Source of the DNA: Pseudomonas sp. CAN1
GTDB lineage: Bacteria > Pseudomonadota > Gammaproteobacteria > Pseudomonadales > Pseudomonadaceae
Reading direction: 5' to 3'
NCBI RefSeq assembly: GCF_030462585.1
Contig: NZ_JASMRU010000031.1
Span: 25,098-60,889, forward strand
DNA: 35,792 nucleotides
This document shows, in pieces, positions 1 to 9,109 of the stretch. Made by a program: the position numbers and the translations under genes. The notes under the pieces were generated by a model. That model saw only the letters and a program-made list of their open reading frames with translations, was not told where the DNA came from and searched no databases. Within the stretch, counting starts at the first letter, position 1; each line of letters begins with the position of its first letter.

Positions 1-3000
1 CCGCTCACCGCCTCGCTGAAGGTGATGCTCACCTGGCTGGTCTGGCCGATCGCCAGGCTCGGCTCGGCGACCACGATGGTCGCGGTCGGGCGCGCGGTGT
101 CGATGGCGTAGTTGTTCGAAGCGGTGCTTCCACTGCCGGTGTTGCCGGCCAGGTCGCTGACGCCGCTGTTGTCGAGCACGATCAGGTTGGTCGCGTCGGT
201 GACATTGGCGCCCGGCGTGAAGGTCGCGGTCCAGGTGATGCCGCCGTCGCTGCTGCTGACCGCGCTCAGGGTGCCGTTGTTCACCGTCAGGTCGCTGTTG
301 TCGAAACCGCTGACCGCTTCGCTGAAGGTGATGGTCACCTGGGTGGACTGGCCGGCTTTCAACGCGCTGTCGGCCACCACGATGCTGGCGGTCGGGCGCT
401 GGGTGTCGACGGCAAAGGCGTTGGAGCTGACGCTGCTGGCACCGCTGTTGCCGGCCATGTCCTGCACCAGCGAAGTGTCGAGGGAAATCAGGTTGCCGCT
501 CTGCGTGGTTTCGACGCTCGGCGTCAGGGTGGCAGTCCAGGTCTTGCCGCCGTCGCCGGTCGCCAGGTTGGACAGCACGCCGCCGCTGACCACCAGGTCG
601 GACAGATCCAGCCCGCTCACCTGCTCGGAGAAGGTGATGGTCACCAGGCTGGTTTCGCCGATACCCAACACATCATCGGCCACGACAATGCTTGCCGTGG
701 GTCGCACACCGTCGACGACGTAGTTGTTGGAAATCGAGACCCCGGAACCGGCATTGCCCGCAACATCGGTAACCAGCGCGGTGTCGAGCACGATCAGGTT
801 GGTCGGGTCGGTGAGCCCTGCCGTTGGCGTCAGGGTCGCGGTCCAGGTCTTGCCGCCGTCGCTGCTGGCCAGGTTGGACAGCGTGCCATTGGGCACGCTG
901 AGGTCGCCCAGGTTGAAGCCATTCACCACTTCGCTGAAAGCAATGGTCACCGTGGTGGTCTGGCCAATGCCGATGTTGGGGTTCGCCACGGTGATGGTCG
1001 CAGTCGGCCGCTGGGTATCGATGGCGTAGTTGTTCGACGTGGTGGTGCCGCTGCCGCTATTGCCCGACGCGTTCTGCACACCGTTGTTGTCCAACGTGAT
1101 GAGGTTGGTGGTGTCGGTGACGTTCACCGACGGCGTGAAGGTCGCGGTCCAGGTGATGCCGCCGTCGGCGCTGCTCACCGCGCTCAAGGTACCGTTTGCG
1201 TCGGCCAATGACAGGTCGGCGTTGGTAAAACCGGTCACTGCCTCGCTGAAGGTGATGGTCACCAGCGAGGTGGAGCCGGCATTCAGCGCCGGGCTGGCGA
1301 CTACGATGGTCGCGGTCGGGCGCACGGTATCGACAGTGAAGTTGGCCGAGGTGGTCACACCAGTACCGGTGTTGCCAGCCAGGTCGGTATAGCCGGTGTT
1401 GTTCAGGGTGAGCACGTTGGTGGTGTCACGCACGCCGGCGTTCGGCGTGTAGGTCGCCGTCCAGGTGATCCCGCCATCGCTGCTGCCGAACACGCCCAGG
1501 GTGCCGTTGGGCGCGCTCAGGTCGGTGTTGTCGAGACCAGTCACCGCCTCGCTGAAGGTGACGGTCACCGTGGAGGTCTCGCCAGCCGCCAGGGTCGCCT
1601 TATCCATCACGATGGTTGCCGTCGGCCGGATGCCGTCCACGGCATAGGCATTCGAATTGGTGCTGCCAGAACCCACGTTGCCGGCAAGATCCGTCACCCC
1701 GGTGTTATCCAGGCTGACATGGTTGTTGCCCGCATTCACACCCGCTGCCGGTGTCAGGGTGGCGGTCCAGGTGACGTTGTCGCTGGTGAACAGGTTGCTC
1801 AGGGTACCGTTGGGGGACGTCAGGTCGGCCAGGGTGAAACCGGTGACCGCCTCGCTGAAGGTGATGGTCACCGGCGAGCTGCCGCCAATACCCAGGTGAT
1901 CGTTCGCCACGACGATGGTCGCGGTCGGCCGCTGGGTGTCGATTGAGTAGTTGTTGGAAGTGGTAATACCCGCGCCGGTGTTACCTGAAGTCGCCGCCTG
2001 GAGGCCACTGTTGTCCAGGGTGATGTGGTTGCTCGGGCTGGTGATGTTGCCGGCCGGGGTGAAGGTCGCGGTCCAGGTGATGCCACCGTCGGAGCTGCTC
2101 ACCGCACTCAGGGTACCGCCCACCACGGTCAGGTCGGAGTTGGTGAAGCCGGTCACCGCCTGGTCGAAGCTGATCGTGACCAGCGACGTGCCGTTGATCG
2201 CCAGCATAGGGTTGGAGACCACGATGGTCGCGTTCGGGCGCACGGTATCAATGCTGTAGTTCGTCGAACTGGTGGTGCCCACACCGGCGTTGCCGGCGAC
2301 ATCGGCAAGGCCGGTATTGGCCAGGGTGATGACGTTGCTGGCACTGTGGGTGTTGGCATCCGGGGTGAAGGTCGCGGTCCAGGTGACGCCGCCATCGCTG
2401 CTGCTCAGGTTGGTCAGGCTGCCGTGACTGGCACTCAGGTCGGCCAGGGTGAAACCGGTCACCGCTTCGCTGAAGGTGATGGTCACCTGGGTGGTTTCAC
2501 CAGCGTTGAGCACCGGATCCGACACGACGATGGTAGCGGTCGGACGCTGGGTGTCGATGGCGTAGTTGTTCGACAGGCTGGTGCCGGTCCCGGTGTTGCC
2601 GGCCACGTCGGTATAGCCGGTGTTGTCCAGGGTGATGACGTTGCTGGCGTTGGTGATGTTCGAGGTCGGCGTGAAGGTCGCCGTCCAGGTGATGCCGCCG
2701 TCGCTGCTGCTCACTGCGCTCAGGGTACCGCCCGAAACGGTCAGGTCGGCGTTGCTGAAACCGATCACCGCTTCACTGAAGATGATGGTCACCTGCGCCG
2801 TCTGGCCGATGATCAGCGAGCTATTGCCGACGACCACGGTCGCGCTGGGGCGCACACTGTCGATGGCATAGCTGTTGGACGTGGTAGTGCCACTACCGGC
2901 GTTGCCCGCTGCGTCGCTCACACCGGCGTTCTGCAGGGTGATGACGTTGGTCGCGTTGTCGATGCCCGATGTCGGGGTAAAGGTAGCAGTCCAGGTGACG

Positions 3001-5978
3001 CCGCCGTCGCTGCTGCTGACCGCGCTCAGGGTACCATTGGCGCCGGACAGGTCCAGGTCGGCATTGTTGAAACCGGTCACCGCCTCGCTGAAGGTGATGG
3101 TCACCAGCGAAGTCTGGCCAATACCCATGTGCGGGTTGGAGAACACGATGGTCGCCGTTGGCCGCTGGGTGTCGATGGCATAGTTGTTGGACGTGGTGGT
3201 GCCGAGGCCGGTGTTGCCGGCCACGTCGGTATAGCCGCTGTTGTTAAGAGTGACGACGTTGCTGGACTGGGTAATGCCCGAATTCGCCACCAGGGTGGCG
3301 GTCCAGACGAGGCCATTGCTGGTGGTCAGGTTGCTCAGGGTGCCATTGCTGGCGCTCAGGTCATCCAGGGTGAAGCCGCTCACCGTCTCGCTGAAGGTGA
3401 TGGTCACCTGGGAGGAGCCACCGACGTTCAGCGACGTGTTGCTGACCACAACGGTCGCGGTCGGCAGCGCAGTATCGACTGAGTAGGTGTTGGACAGGGT
3501 GACACCGCTGCCGGTGTTGCCCGAGACATCGGTGTAGAGGGTGTTGTCGAGGACGACAACGTTGCCGCCGCTGCTGTTGCCGGCGTCCGGCGTCAGGGTC
3601 GCGGTCCAGTGGATGTTGTCACTGGTGGTCAGGTTGCTCAGCGTCCCGTTGGACGCGCTGATATCCCCCAGGGTGAAACCGGTCACCGGCTCGCTGAAGG
3701 TGATGTTCACCGTCGTCGAGCTGCCGGCTTTCAGTGCGGAGCTGGCGACCACCACGCTCGCGGTCGGCCGTACGGTATCGATGGTGTAGTTGTTGGAGGT
3801 GCTGGTACCGGAGCCCGCCACACTCCCCGCCACGCTGGTGACACCCGTGTTGTCCAGGGTGATGACGTTGCTGGCACTGGTGACCCCCGGATTCGGCGTG
3901 AAGGTCGCGGTCCAGGTCTGACCACCGTCGCTGCTGCTGAGCGCCGTCAGCGTGCCGTTGGTGACGGTCAGGTCGGCATTGGTAAACCCGGTCACCGGCT
4001 GGCTGAAGGTGAAGGTCACCAGTGCGGTTTCGCCGATGTTCAGCGCTGTGTCGGACATCGCGATGGTGGCCGTCGGCGGTGCGACGTAGGCGGTATCGAG
4101 CACACCGCCGTCATTGTAGATGCCGGTGACCGCCGCAGAGCTGGGACCGGGCGAGCCGGTGCCCAGCTCCTGGCCGCCAGCGCCGCTGCCGGCCCCATTG
4201 TTGGTCATGGCCGCGGTGTTGTCCGCGGTGATGTTGAAGGTGCCCTTGTTCCACACCGCGCCAACGCCGCGCCCACCGGCGCCGCCGTTCTGGTTGCCCA
4301 GCGAGCCTCCCGCGCCGCCTCCTCCGCCGCCGCCGCCGGCACCCAGGTTGTTGCTGATGACCGAGTTACCGATGACGTTGATGGTGCCGCCGACCGCGTT
4401 GTAGATACCGCCCGCCGCCGAGCCGCCGGCACCACCGGTGGCATCGGTACCCAGCCCGCCGCCACCGCCGCCAATGCTGATGCTTCCGTTAGTCGCTGTG
4501 CCGCCGGAACCGCCGGTGGAATAGCCCAGGTAGCTGCCGCCAGCGCCGCCGACGCCAGTGCCGCCCTGTCCGCCCATGCCGGGGAAGCCGCTATCGGCGC
4601 CGCCACGCCCACCTTGGTTAACGCTGCCGCTGGTGCCCGGATTGTCGGAGACGCCCGATTCGCCGCCGCGACCGCCGATGCCGCCACCCAACGCGCCGCC
4701 ACCACCACCGCCGCCGCCGTCGTAGGAGAAATTACCGCCGCCACCACCACCGCCGGCCGCCGCGTTGGCGGTGACCGAGGTGTTGAGCAGGGTCAGCGTG
4801 CCGGCGTTCCAGATGCCGCCGCCGAAGGCATTGGCGGCGGCCAAGCCGCTGCCGGCGTCGCTGCCATCGCCGGACACCAGGCCGCGGGTGATCACCAGGC
4901 CGTCGAGCGTCACGTTGCTGCTGGCCTGCACCTGCAGAACGCGGCTGTGGTAGTTGGCGTCCAGGGTCACATCGGCGACGCCGTCGTTGTTGATGTCGCC
5001 GTCGATGATCAGGCTCTTGTTGATGACCAACTGGCTGGTCAGGCCCACCGTCATTGCGCTGCTGAAGGTGATGGTGTCGCCGCTGCTGGCCGCCCAGTTG
5101 ATTGCTTCGCGCAACGACAGCCCGCCGCCATCTGCAAGGTCGGCGGCCTGATTGGCGCCGAAGGTCAGATCAGCGCCGCTATCGTTGTTAGTGGTTACCG
5201 TGAGAATCGCCAGGCTGTGCTGGTAGGCGCCTTCAGCAGCGGCCGAGAGCACCGGCCGCGCCTCGATGACGCCGGTGGTGACCTCCAGGTCCCAGTCCGA
5301 GCCATTGCCGGTGCGGTCGTCGGAAGCAGCGATATCGCGTCCGGTCAGGCTGGCCAGTTCGTTGACGAAGGTCTGCCCGCGCTCGCCCTGGGCGGTGTTG
5401 CAGGCATAGATAAGGATGTCGCCGCCGGCCTGCATGCTGGCGCCGAGCTGGCTGAGGGAGTTGCCGTAGTCGGCGATGTTCTCGGCGCTGACGTAGCTGT
5501 TGCCCAGCCACAGGTCGCCGGAATTGCCGTGGGCGATGATCTGCACCGAAGCGGCACCGGGGTGCGCGGCCAGGTACTGGGCCATCTGCTGCACGCCGTT
5601 GCCATGGCTATCGAGGAACACCACGTCGGTGTTGGCAGCCACGCCCTGCAGCAGTTGCTGGGCATCTTCCACGCGGGAATCGACGAACACCACGTTGCGC
5701 CCGCTGCCGGCTTCCGCGCCCTGCCCTGCATCGCTGCGGGCGTCGCCGATGGCAGCATGGGAAGCGGCGTTGTCCTTGCTGGCGCTGCTCGCGCCGGCCT
5801 TGTCGGCGGCGGCGCCATCCTGGGCATCAGTGGGCTTGGCCACTTCGGCAGTGGTGGCAGCCACCGCGCCGTCGAACATCATGCGCGGTTCCAGCGCCAT
5901 GATCAGCGTCGGCTGGGATACCCCGGTTTCTTCCTGGCGACGCGCAGCCTCGCCGAACACGCGCTTGATCCACTGCAT
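1..5978 (-). CDS. Giant DUF4347 / Ig-like repeat surface protein (adhesin-like), 3' end outside window
   Basis: The frame is open for 1992 codons from ATG 5978 to the left edge, so the C-terminus is missing. An AGAGGTG ribosome site lies 6-7 bases before the ATG. The N-terminus is charged and has no Sec signal peptide. LEPRMMFDGA sits at residues 29-38, a motif I recall at the start of large DUF4347 proteins. Residues about 95-245 look like DUF4347 (VVFVDSR, VVFLDSHGNGV, IIAHGNSGDLWLG, ILIYACNTAQGERG). Next comes a beta-helix-like part opening with LSLREAINWA and ITF, which is very rich in Gly runs (about 380-600). From about residue 630 it is built of Ig-like repeats (PTATIVV, VTITFSEAVTGF, SSDGGVTWTATFTP, SNVITLDNTG, DVAGNTG), probably Big_12 type. 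The role is likely cell-surface adhesion or biofilm formation. A C-terminal type I secretion signal would be expected beyond the edge but is not seen. It is the last gene of a same-strand block with HlyD-like proteins. Confidence 0.9.
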   Translation of the reverse strand, partial: MQWIKRVFGEAARRQEETGVSQPTLIMALEPRMMFDGAVAATTAEVAKPTDAQDGAAADKAGASSASKDNAASHAAIGDARSDAGQGAEAGSGRNVVFVDSRVEDAQQLLQGVAANTDVVFLDSHGNGVQQMAQYLAAHPGAASVQIIAHGNSGDLWLGNSYVSAENIADYGNSLSQLGASMQAGGDILIYACNTAQGERGQTFVNELASLTGRDIAASDDRTGNGSDWDLEVTTGVIEARPVLSAAAEGAYQHSLAILTVTTNNDSGADLTFGANQAADLADGGGLSLREAINWAASSGDTITFSSAMTVGLTSQLVINKSLIIDGDINNDGVADVTLDANYHSRVLQVQASSNVTLDGLVITRGLVSGDGSDAGSGLAAANAFGGGIWNAGTLTLLNTSVTANAAAGGGGGGGNFSYDGGGGGGGGALGGGIGGRGGESGVSDNPGTSGSVNQGGRGGADSGFPGMGGQGGTGVGGAGGSYLGYSTGGSGGTATNGSISIGGGGGGLGTDATGGAGGSAAGGIYNAVGGTINVIGNSVISNNLGAGGGGGGGGAGGSLGNQNGGAGGRGVGAVWNKGTFNITADNTAAMTNNGAGSGAGGQELGTGSPGPSSAAVTGIYNDGGVLDTAYVAPPTATIAMSDTALNIGETALVTFTFSQPVTGFTNADLTVTNGTLTALSSSDGGQTWTATFTPNPGVTSASNVITLDNTGVTSVAGSVAGSGTSTSNNYTIDTVRPTASVVVASSALKAGSSTTVNITFSEPVTGFTLGDISASNGTLSNLTTSDNIHWTATLTPDAGNSSGGNVVVLDNTLYTDVSGNTGSGVTLSNTYSVDTALPTATVVVSNTSLNVGGSSQVTITFSETVSGFTLDDLSASNGTLSNLTTSNGLVWTATLVANSGITQSSNVVTLNNSGYTDVAGNTGLGTTTSNNYAIDTQRPTATIVFSNPHMGIGQTSLVTITFSEAVTGFNNADLDLSGANGTLSAVSSSDGGVTWTATFTPTSGIDNATNVITLQNAGVSDAAGNAGSGTTTSNSYAIDSVRPSATVVVGNSSLIIGQTAQVTIIFSEAVIGFSNADLTVSGGTLSAVSSSDGGITWTATFTPTSNITNASNVITLDNTGYTDVAGNTGTGTSLSNNYAIDTQRPTATIVVSDPVLNAGETTQVTITFSEAVTGFTLADLSASHGSLTNLSSSDGGVTWTATFTPDANTHSASNVITLANTGLADVAGNAGVGTTSSTNYSIDTVRPNATIVVSNPMLAINGTSLVTISFDQAVTGFTNSDLTVVGGTLSAVSSSDGGITWTATFTPAGNITSPSNHITLDNSGLQAATSGNTGAGITTSNNYSIDTQRPTATIVVANDHLGIGGSSPVTITFSEAVTGFTLADLTSPNGTLSNLFTSDNVTWTATLTPAAGVNAGNNHVSLDNTGVTDLAGNVGSGSTNSNAYAVDGIRPTATIVMDKATLAAGETSTVTVTFSEAVTGLDNTDLSAPNGTLGVFGSSDGGITWTATYTPNAGVRDTTNVLTLNNTGYTDLAGNTGTGVTTSANFTVDTVRPTATIVVASPALNAGSTSLVTITFSEAVTGFTNADLSLADANGTLSAVSSADGGITWTATFTPSVNVTDTTNLITLDNNGVQNASGNSGSGTTTSNNYAIDTQRPTATITVANPNIGIGQTTTVTIAFSEVVNGFNLGDLSVPNGTLSNLASSDGGKTWTATLTPTAGLTDPTNLIVLDTALVTDVAGNAGSGVSISNNYVVDGVRPTASIVVADDVLGIGETSLVTITFSEQVSGLDLSDLVVSGGVLSNLATGDGGKTWTATLTPSVETTQSGNLISLDTSLVQDMAGNSGASSVSSNAFAVDTQRPTASIVVADSALKAGQSTQVTITFSEAVSGFDNSDLTVNNGTLSAVSSSDGGITWTATFTPGANVTDATNLIVLDNSGVSDLAGNTGSGSTASNNYAIDTARPTATIVVAEPSLAIGQTSQVSITFSEAVS
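74..4090 (-). repeat. Tandem DNA repeat array encoding 13 full Ig-like units plus partial ones
   Basis: The segment encoding PTATIVV recurs near 74, 382, 692, 1000, 1308, 1613, 1917, 2227, 2530, 2840, 3150, 3453, 3759 and 4065. That gives 13 intervals averaging about 307 bp (about 102 residues). Copies are diverged rather than identical: the SAVSSSDGG and SNLTTSD variants alternate, and some units lack the four-residue SSDG stretch. The array continues past the left edge. The repeats create long spurious open frames on the plus strand, for example 2025-3482 and 3609-6020. Confidence 0.9.
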
Positions 5979-6029
5979 GCAATGCACCTCTTCGGCACCG
6001 GCGATCTGTTGCCGCCGTGACCATTCCTG

Positions 6030-6854
6030 TCAGTTGTTCTTGATTCGAATCACGTTGGCCGCGCTGGCGCTGCCGTCTTCCCAGAAGGAGAGCTTGCTGT
6101 ACTGCTCGAACAGGTCCGGCGGCAGCAGGGTGCGGCGCTCCTGCACCGCCACCTTCGGCCGCACTCGATGCAACCCGCTCACGCCCAACGCCGCGTCAAA
6201 GTCCGGCGCGTCGTAGGCGAGGTTGTCGAAATCGTGCTCGAACCAGGGTTCATCGATGAACTGGTAGACCAGCCGCAGCACCTTCTCCGGGCTCTGCACC
6301 AGCAGGTCGTAATCGATCAGCAGAAGGGAGTCGGCCTGCTCGCCGTAGAAGGCTTCCTTCAGCGCGCTCCAGGAGAAGCCCACCAGGCGGTTGCGCTGGG
6401 CCAGGGTCTCGACGCGGCTGTAGACGGTGTTGCGCTCGTTGGCGTCAGCGAACAGCTTGGTGTTCTCGAAGGGATTGGCACGGAACAGCTTTTCCAGGCT
6501 GTCCATGATCCAGGCGACGTTGCGCACGCAGGCGATGACCTTGCCCTGCGGGAACATCTCGCGCAGGGCCGGCAGGTTGGCGCACCAGAGGCGGTTGGTG
6601 TCGAACACCACGGACTTGTCGTGCTGGTCGGCGTAATAGGAGTCGAACAGGCCGCGCAACAGGCGGCGGCGCTGCTCGGCGCTCACCAGCGGGGCGAATT
6701 CGCTGCCGGCGCTGCATTGTTCACGGACACCGGTGAACAGCCCGCCAACGGGGCTCGACATGCCCGCGTGGAAGCGTGGGTTCTGCAGGAGAATGGCGGA
6801 AAGCAGCGTACTGCCCGACCGCGGCAAACCCGATATGAAGTGATATTTCTGCAT
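6030..6854 (-). CDS. Sulfotransferase family protein
   Basis: This is a 274-residue cytosolic-type enzyme expected to move a sulfuryl group from PAPS to an acceptor. The N-terminus reads MQKYHFISGLPRSGSTLLSA, the usual 5'-phosphosulfate-binding loop (GLPRSGSTLL) after the first strand. A likely 3'-phosphate region follows (VIACVRNVAWIMDSLEKLFR). A GTG 24 bases upstream (6878) would add eight residues lacking family likeness, so the ATG at 6854 is preferred, although its ribosome site (CGCAGGG, directly adjacent) is poor. It lies 51 bases upstream of the giant adhesin and 149 bases downstream of the M50-HlyD gene, all on one strand. The acceptor is unknown: a glycan, or tyrosines of the neighbouring surface protein, are both possible. 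The family call is firm; the substrate is not. Confidence 0.85.
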   Translation of the reverse strand: MQKYHFISGLPRSGSTLLSAILLQNPRFHAGMSSPVGGLFTGVREQCSAGSEFAPLVSAEQRRRLLRGLFDSYYADQHDKSVVFDTNRLWCANLPALREMFPQGKVIACVRNVAWIMDSLEKLFRANPFENTKLFADANERNTVYSRVETLAQRNRLVGFSWSALKEAFYGEQADSLLLIDYDLLVQSPEKVLRLVYQFIDEPWFEHDFDNLAYDAPDFDAALGVSGLHRVRPKVAVQERRTLLPPDLFEQYSKLSFWEDGSASAANVIRIKNN

Positions 6855-7003
6855 CCCTGCGCAACAACTCAATGGCACTTTGCAATTGCTGGATGCTAGG
6901 GGTTTTAAGAAACTTCGTACAGATTTTTCAGACGCTCCGCGGGAGCATTGACAGGGCCGCCGCTACGCCCTCCCCGGCAAGCCCCGAACTAGACACCTGC
7001 AGG

Positions 7004-9109
7004 CTAGAAGCCGCTTTCCCGAACCCCCAGCGCCGCCAACCGCCGCAGGAAGCCACCGAGCAGCGATTCGCTGCGTCCGCGCAGGCTGACCACCCCACGA
7101 ATCGCCTGTTGCGGCGCCGGGCTGTCGGCCAGCAACTCCAGCCGCGCACCGTATTGCGCATGCTCGGGGACCGCGCGCTGCTCGGCATCGCGGCGCACCG
7201 CCAGCGGGCCGCCCTGGTCGGAGGCCAGCAGCGGCAGCGCAAGCACCGAACTGCTGGTGGCGTCCAGCTCGCTCAGGCGTACCGCCAGTGCCGGCAGGCC
7301 AGGGTCTTCGGCGACGAAGCGACCTTCGTTGCCCGGCTCCAGGCGCTCCAGCGACTGCTGCTCGACATAGCCGCGTAACTTCGGCCGCTGCTGCCCGACC
7401 ACCCGCAGCAATACCTGGTCCGGCGCCAGCCAGACACCCTCCTGCAGGCTGCGGTCGAGGTCGCGCACCACGCCATCCTGCGGCGCGCGCAGTTGCAGGC
7501 GCTCGCGCTCGGCGGCCAGGCCACGGTAGTCCGCCAGTTGCTGCGCCAGCTGGCTTTCCAGCACCCCGGCATCGGCCACCAGCAGCGGGTTGGCACGGGT
7601 GCGGGCAATCTGCAGCTGCAAGGCGCGCAGTTGCAGGCCGATGATCCGCAGGTGCGCCTCGACGTCCGGCGAGGCCAGCTCCAGCAGGAGGTCGCCCGCC
7701 TTCACCGGCTGCCCCTCGCCCACCAGCACGCGGGTCACCTGGGCACCCACCGGGGTATGCACCTCGCTGACCTGGGAAGCCTCCAGCACTGCCGGCACTT
7801 CCACCGCCGTGCGCCACGGCACCAGCAGCACCAGGCCGATCAGGCCCAGCGCGGCCAGGGTCGGCAGGCTGCGGCGCGGTTGCGCATGCTCGCGGTTCTG
7901 CCACCAGAACTTCAGCTCGTGGAAGATCGGCAAGGCGATGAACCAGCCCAGCTCGACCAGCATCAGCAGGATGCCCAGCACCTTGAAGAACAGGTGATAG
8001 ACCGCCAGCGCGATGCCGAAGAACAGCAGCGCGCGCCAGACCCAGGACGCATAGCCCCAGGCCAGCAGGCGCAGGCGCAAGGTCGGCAGCAGCGGCTCGG
8101 GCTGCGGCACACCGTAGCCGAACAGCGCTTCGCGCAGACGCCAGCGGCACAGGGCAAAGGCGCGGCCCTGGAGGTTGTCCACGCCCAGCAGGTCGCTGAG
8201 CAGGAAGTAGCCGTCGAAGCGCATGAACGGGTTGAGGTTGATCGCCACCGTGGTCAGCCAGGTGGCGCTGGCCAGCAGGAAGGCCGCCGTGCGCAGCGGC
8301 CCGTCGGCCAGCAACGACCAGGCCAGCAGCGCCACGCAGGCCAGCAGCATCTCCGCCAGCACGCCGCCGGCACCGATCAGCAGGCGGCTGCGGCGATCCT
8401 TGACGCGCCAGGCGTCGGACACGTCGGTATAGAACATCGGCAGCAGCACCACGAAAGCGATGCCCATGCTGTGCACCCGGCAGCCGGCGCGCTTGGCCAT
8501 GTAGGCGTGGCCAAGCTCATGGCAGAACTTGGCGAACCACAGGGCGACGCCGAACGCTGCCGCGCCGGACCAGCTGAACAGGTAGGAGAAGCTGCCGATG
8601 AAGCGGTCCCAGTCGCGCAACATCAGGAACAGCCCCAGCGCCAGCACCGTCGGCAGGCCATAGCGCAGCACTGTGCCGCCGTGCCGGGCCAGCCAGGGCC
8701 AGGTGCGGTTGAGGAAAGGGTCGGGCCGCCACAGCGGGATGCGGAAGAACAGGTACTGGTGCAGCGCCTTCTGCCACAGGCTCTCGCGCCGGGCATGGGA
8801 CTTGCCCAGGTAGCTGTCGCGCTGCTCCGGGTCGCTGGCGGCGATCAGGTCGTGCTCGCGCAGGAAGCGCAGCAACTGCTCCAGGTCGCCTTCACCCAGG
8901 GCGCGGCCGGCGCCCCGGTTGGCAGCCGCCAGCACCGCCAACGGCGCGCCCTGCCCCCATTGCCGCAGCAGGCGCACGGCGGCCTCGTCCAGCTTGAAGT
9001 AGCGACCGCGCAAGGGATCGTTGAGCACCCACTGGGCCGCGCCATCGAAGGCTGGCGCAGCTTCGGACAGCTGCAGGTCGTCGCGCAGCGCGGGCAGGTT
9101 CAAGCTCAC
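7004..9109 (-). CDS. PqqD-like / M50 zinc peptidase / HlyD fusion protein (putative peptide zinc metalloprotease)
   Basis: The product has 701 residues in three parts. Residues 1-90 resemble a PqqD or RiPP-recognition winged helix (GRYFKLDEAAVRLLRQW, then a LIAAS-type wing). Residues about 140-420 are a multi-helix membrane site-2-protease domain with the zinc motif HELGH (197-201) and the second-ligand motif NPFMRFDGYF (293-302, Asp299). Residues from about 430 form an HlyD-type barrel-sandwich domain (VHTPVGAQVTRVLVGEGQPVKAGDLLLEL) with a coiled hairpin. The start is GTG 9109, whose GTGA overlaps the stop of the gene before it, so translation is coupled. This domain order fits the family annotated as putative peptide zinc metalloprotease (YydH-like). 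Both zinc motifs are intact, so proteolysis is plausible. I infer that it handles an exported partner, perhaps the giant adhesin. The PqqD-like assignment is the weakest part. Confidence 0.85.
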   Translation of the reverse strand: MSLNLPALRDDLQLSEAAPAFDGAAQWVLNDPLRGRYFKLDEAAVRLLRQWGQGAPLAVLAAANRGAGRALGEGDLEQLLRFLREHDLIAASDPEQRDSYLGKSHARRESLWQKALHQYLFFRIPLWRPDPFLNRTWPWLARHGGTVLRYGLPTVLALGLFLMLRDWDRFIGSFSYLFSWSGAAAFGVALWFAKFCHELGHAYMAKRAGCRVHSMGIAFVVLLPMFYTDVSDAWRVKDRRSRLLIGAGGVLAEMLLACVALLAWSLLADGPLRTAAFLLASATWLTTVAINLNPFMRFDGYFLLSDLLGVDNLQGRAFALCRWRLREALFGYGVPQPEPLLPTLRLRLLAWGYASWVWRALLFFGIALAVYHLFFKVLGILLMLVELGWFIALPIFHELKFWWQNREHAQPRRSLPTLAALGLIGLVLLVPWRTAVEVPAVLEASQVSEVHTPVGAQVTRVLVGEGQPVKAGDLLLELASPDVEAHLRIIGLQLRALQLQIARTRANPLLVADAGVLESQLAQQLADYRGLAAERERLQLRAPQDGVVRDLDRSLQEGVWLAPDQVLLRVVGQQRPKLRGYVEQQSLERLEPGNEGRFVAEDPGLPALAVRLSELDATSSSVLALPLLASDQGGPLAVRRDAEQRAVPEHAQYGARLELLADSPAPQQAIRGVVSLRGRSESLLGGFLRRLAALGVRESGF

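Noticed and set aside
2025-6020. Plus-strand open frames of 485 and 803 codons
   Set aside because: They are shadows of the minus-strand repeat protein. The minus frame is open without a break, has a ribosome site and encodes clear DUF4347 and Ig-like domains; the plus products are His/Gly/Ala-rich with no domain.
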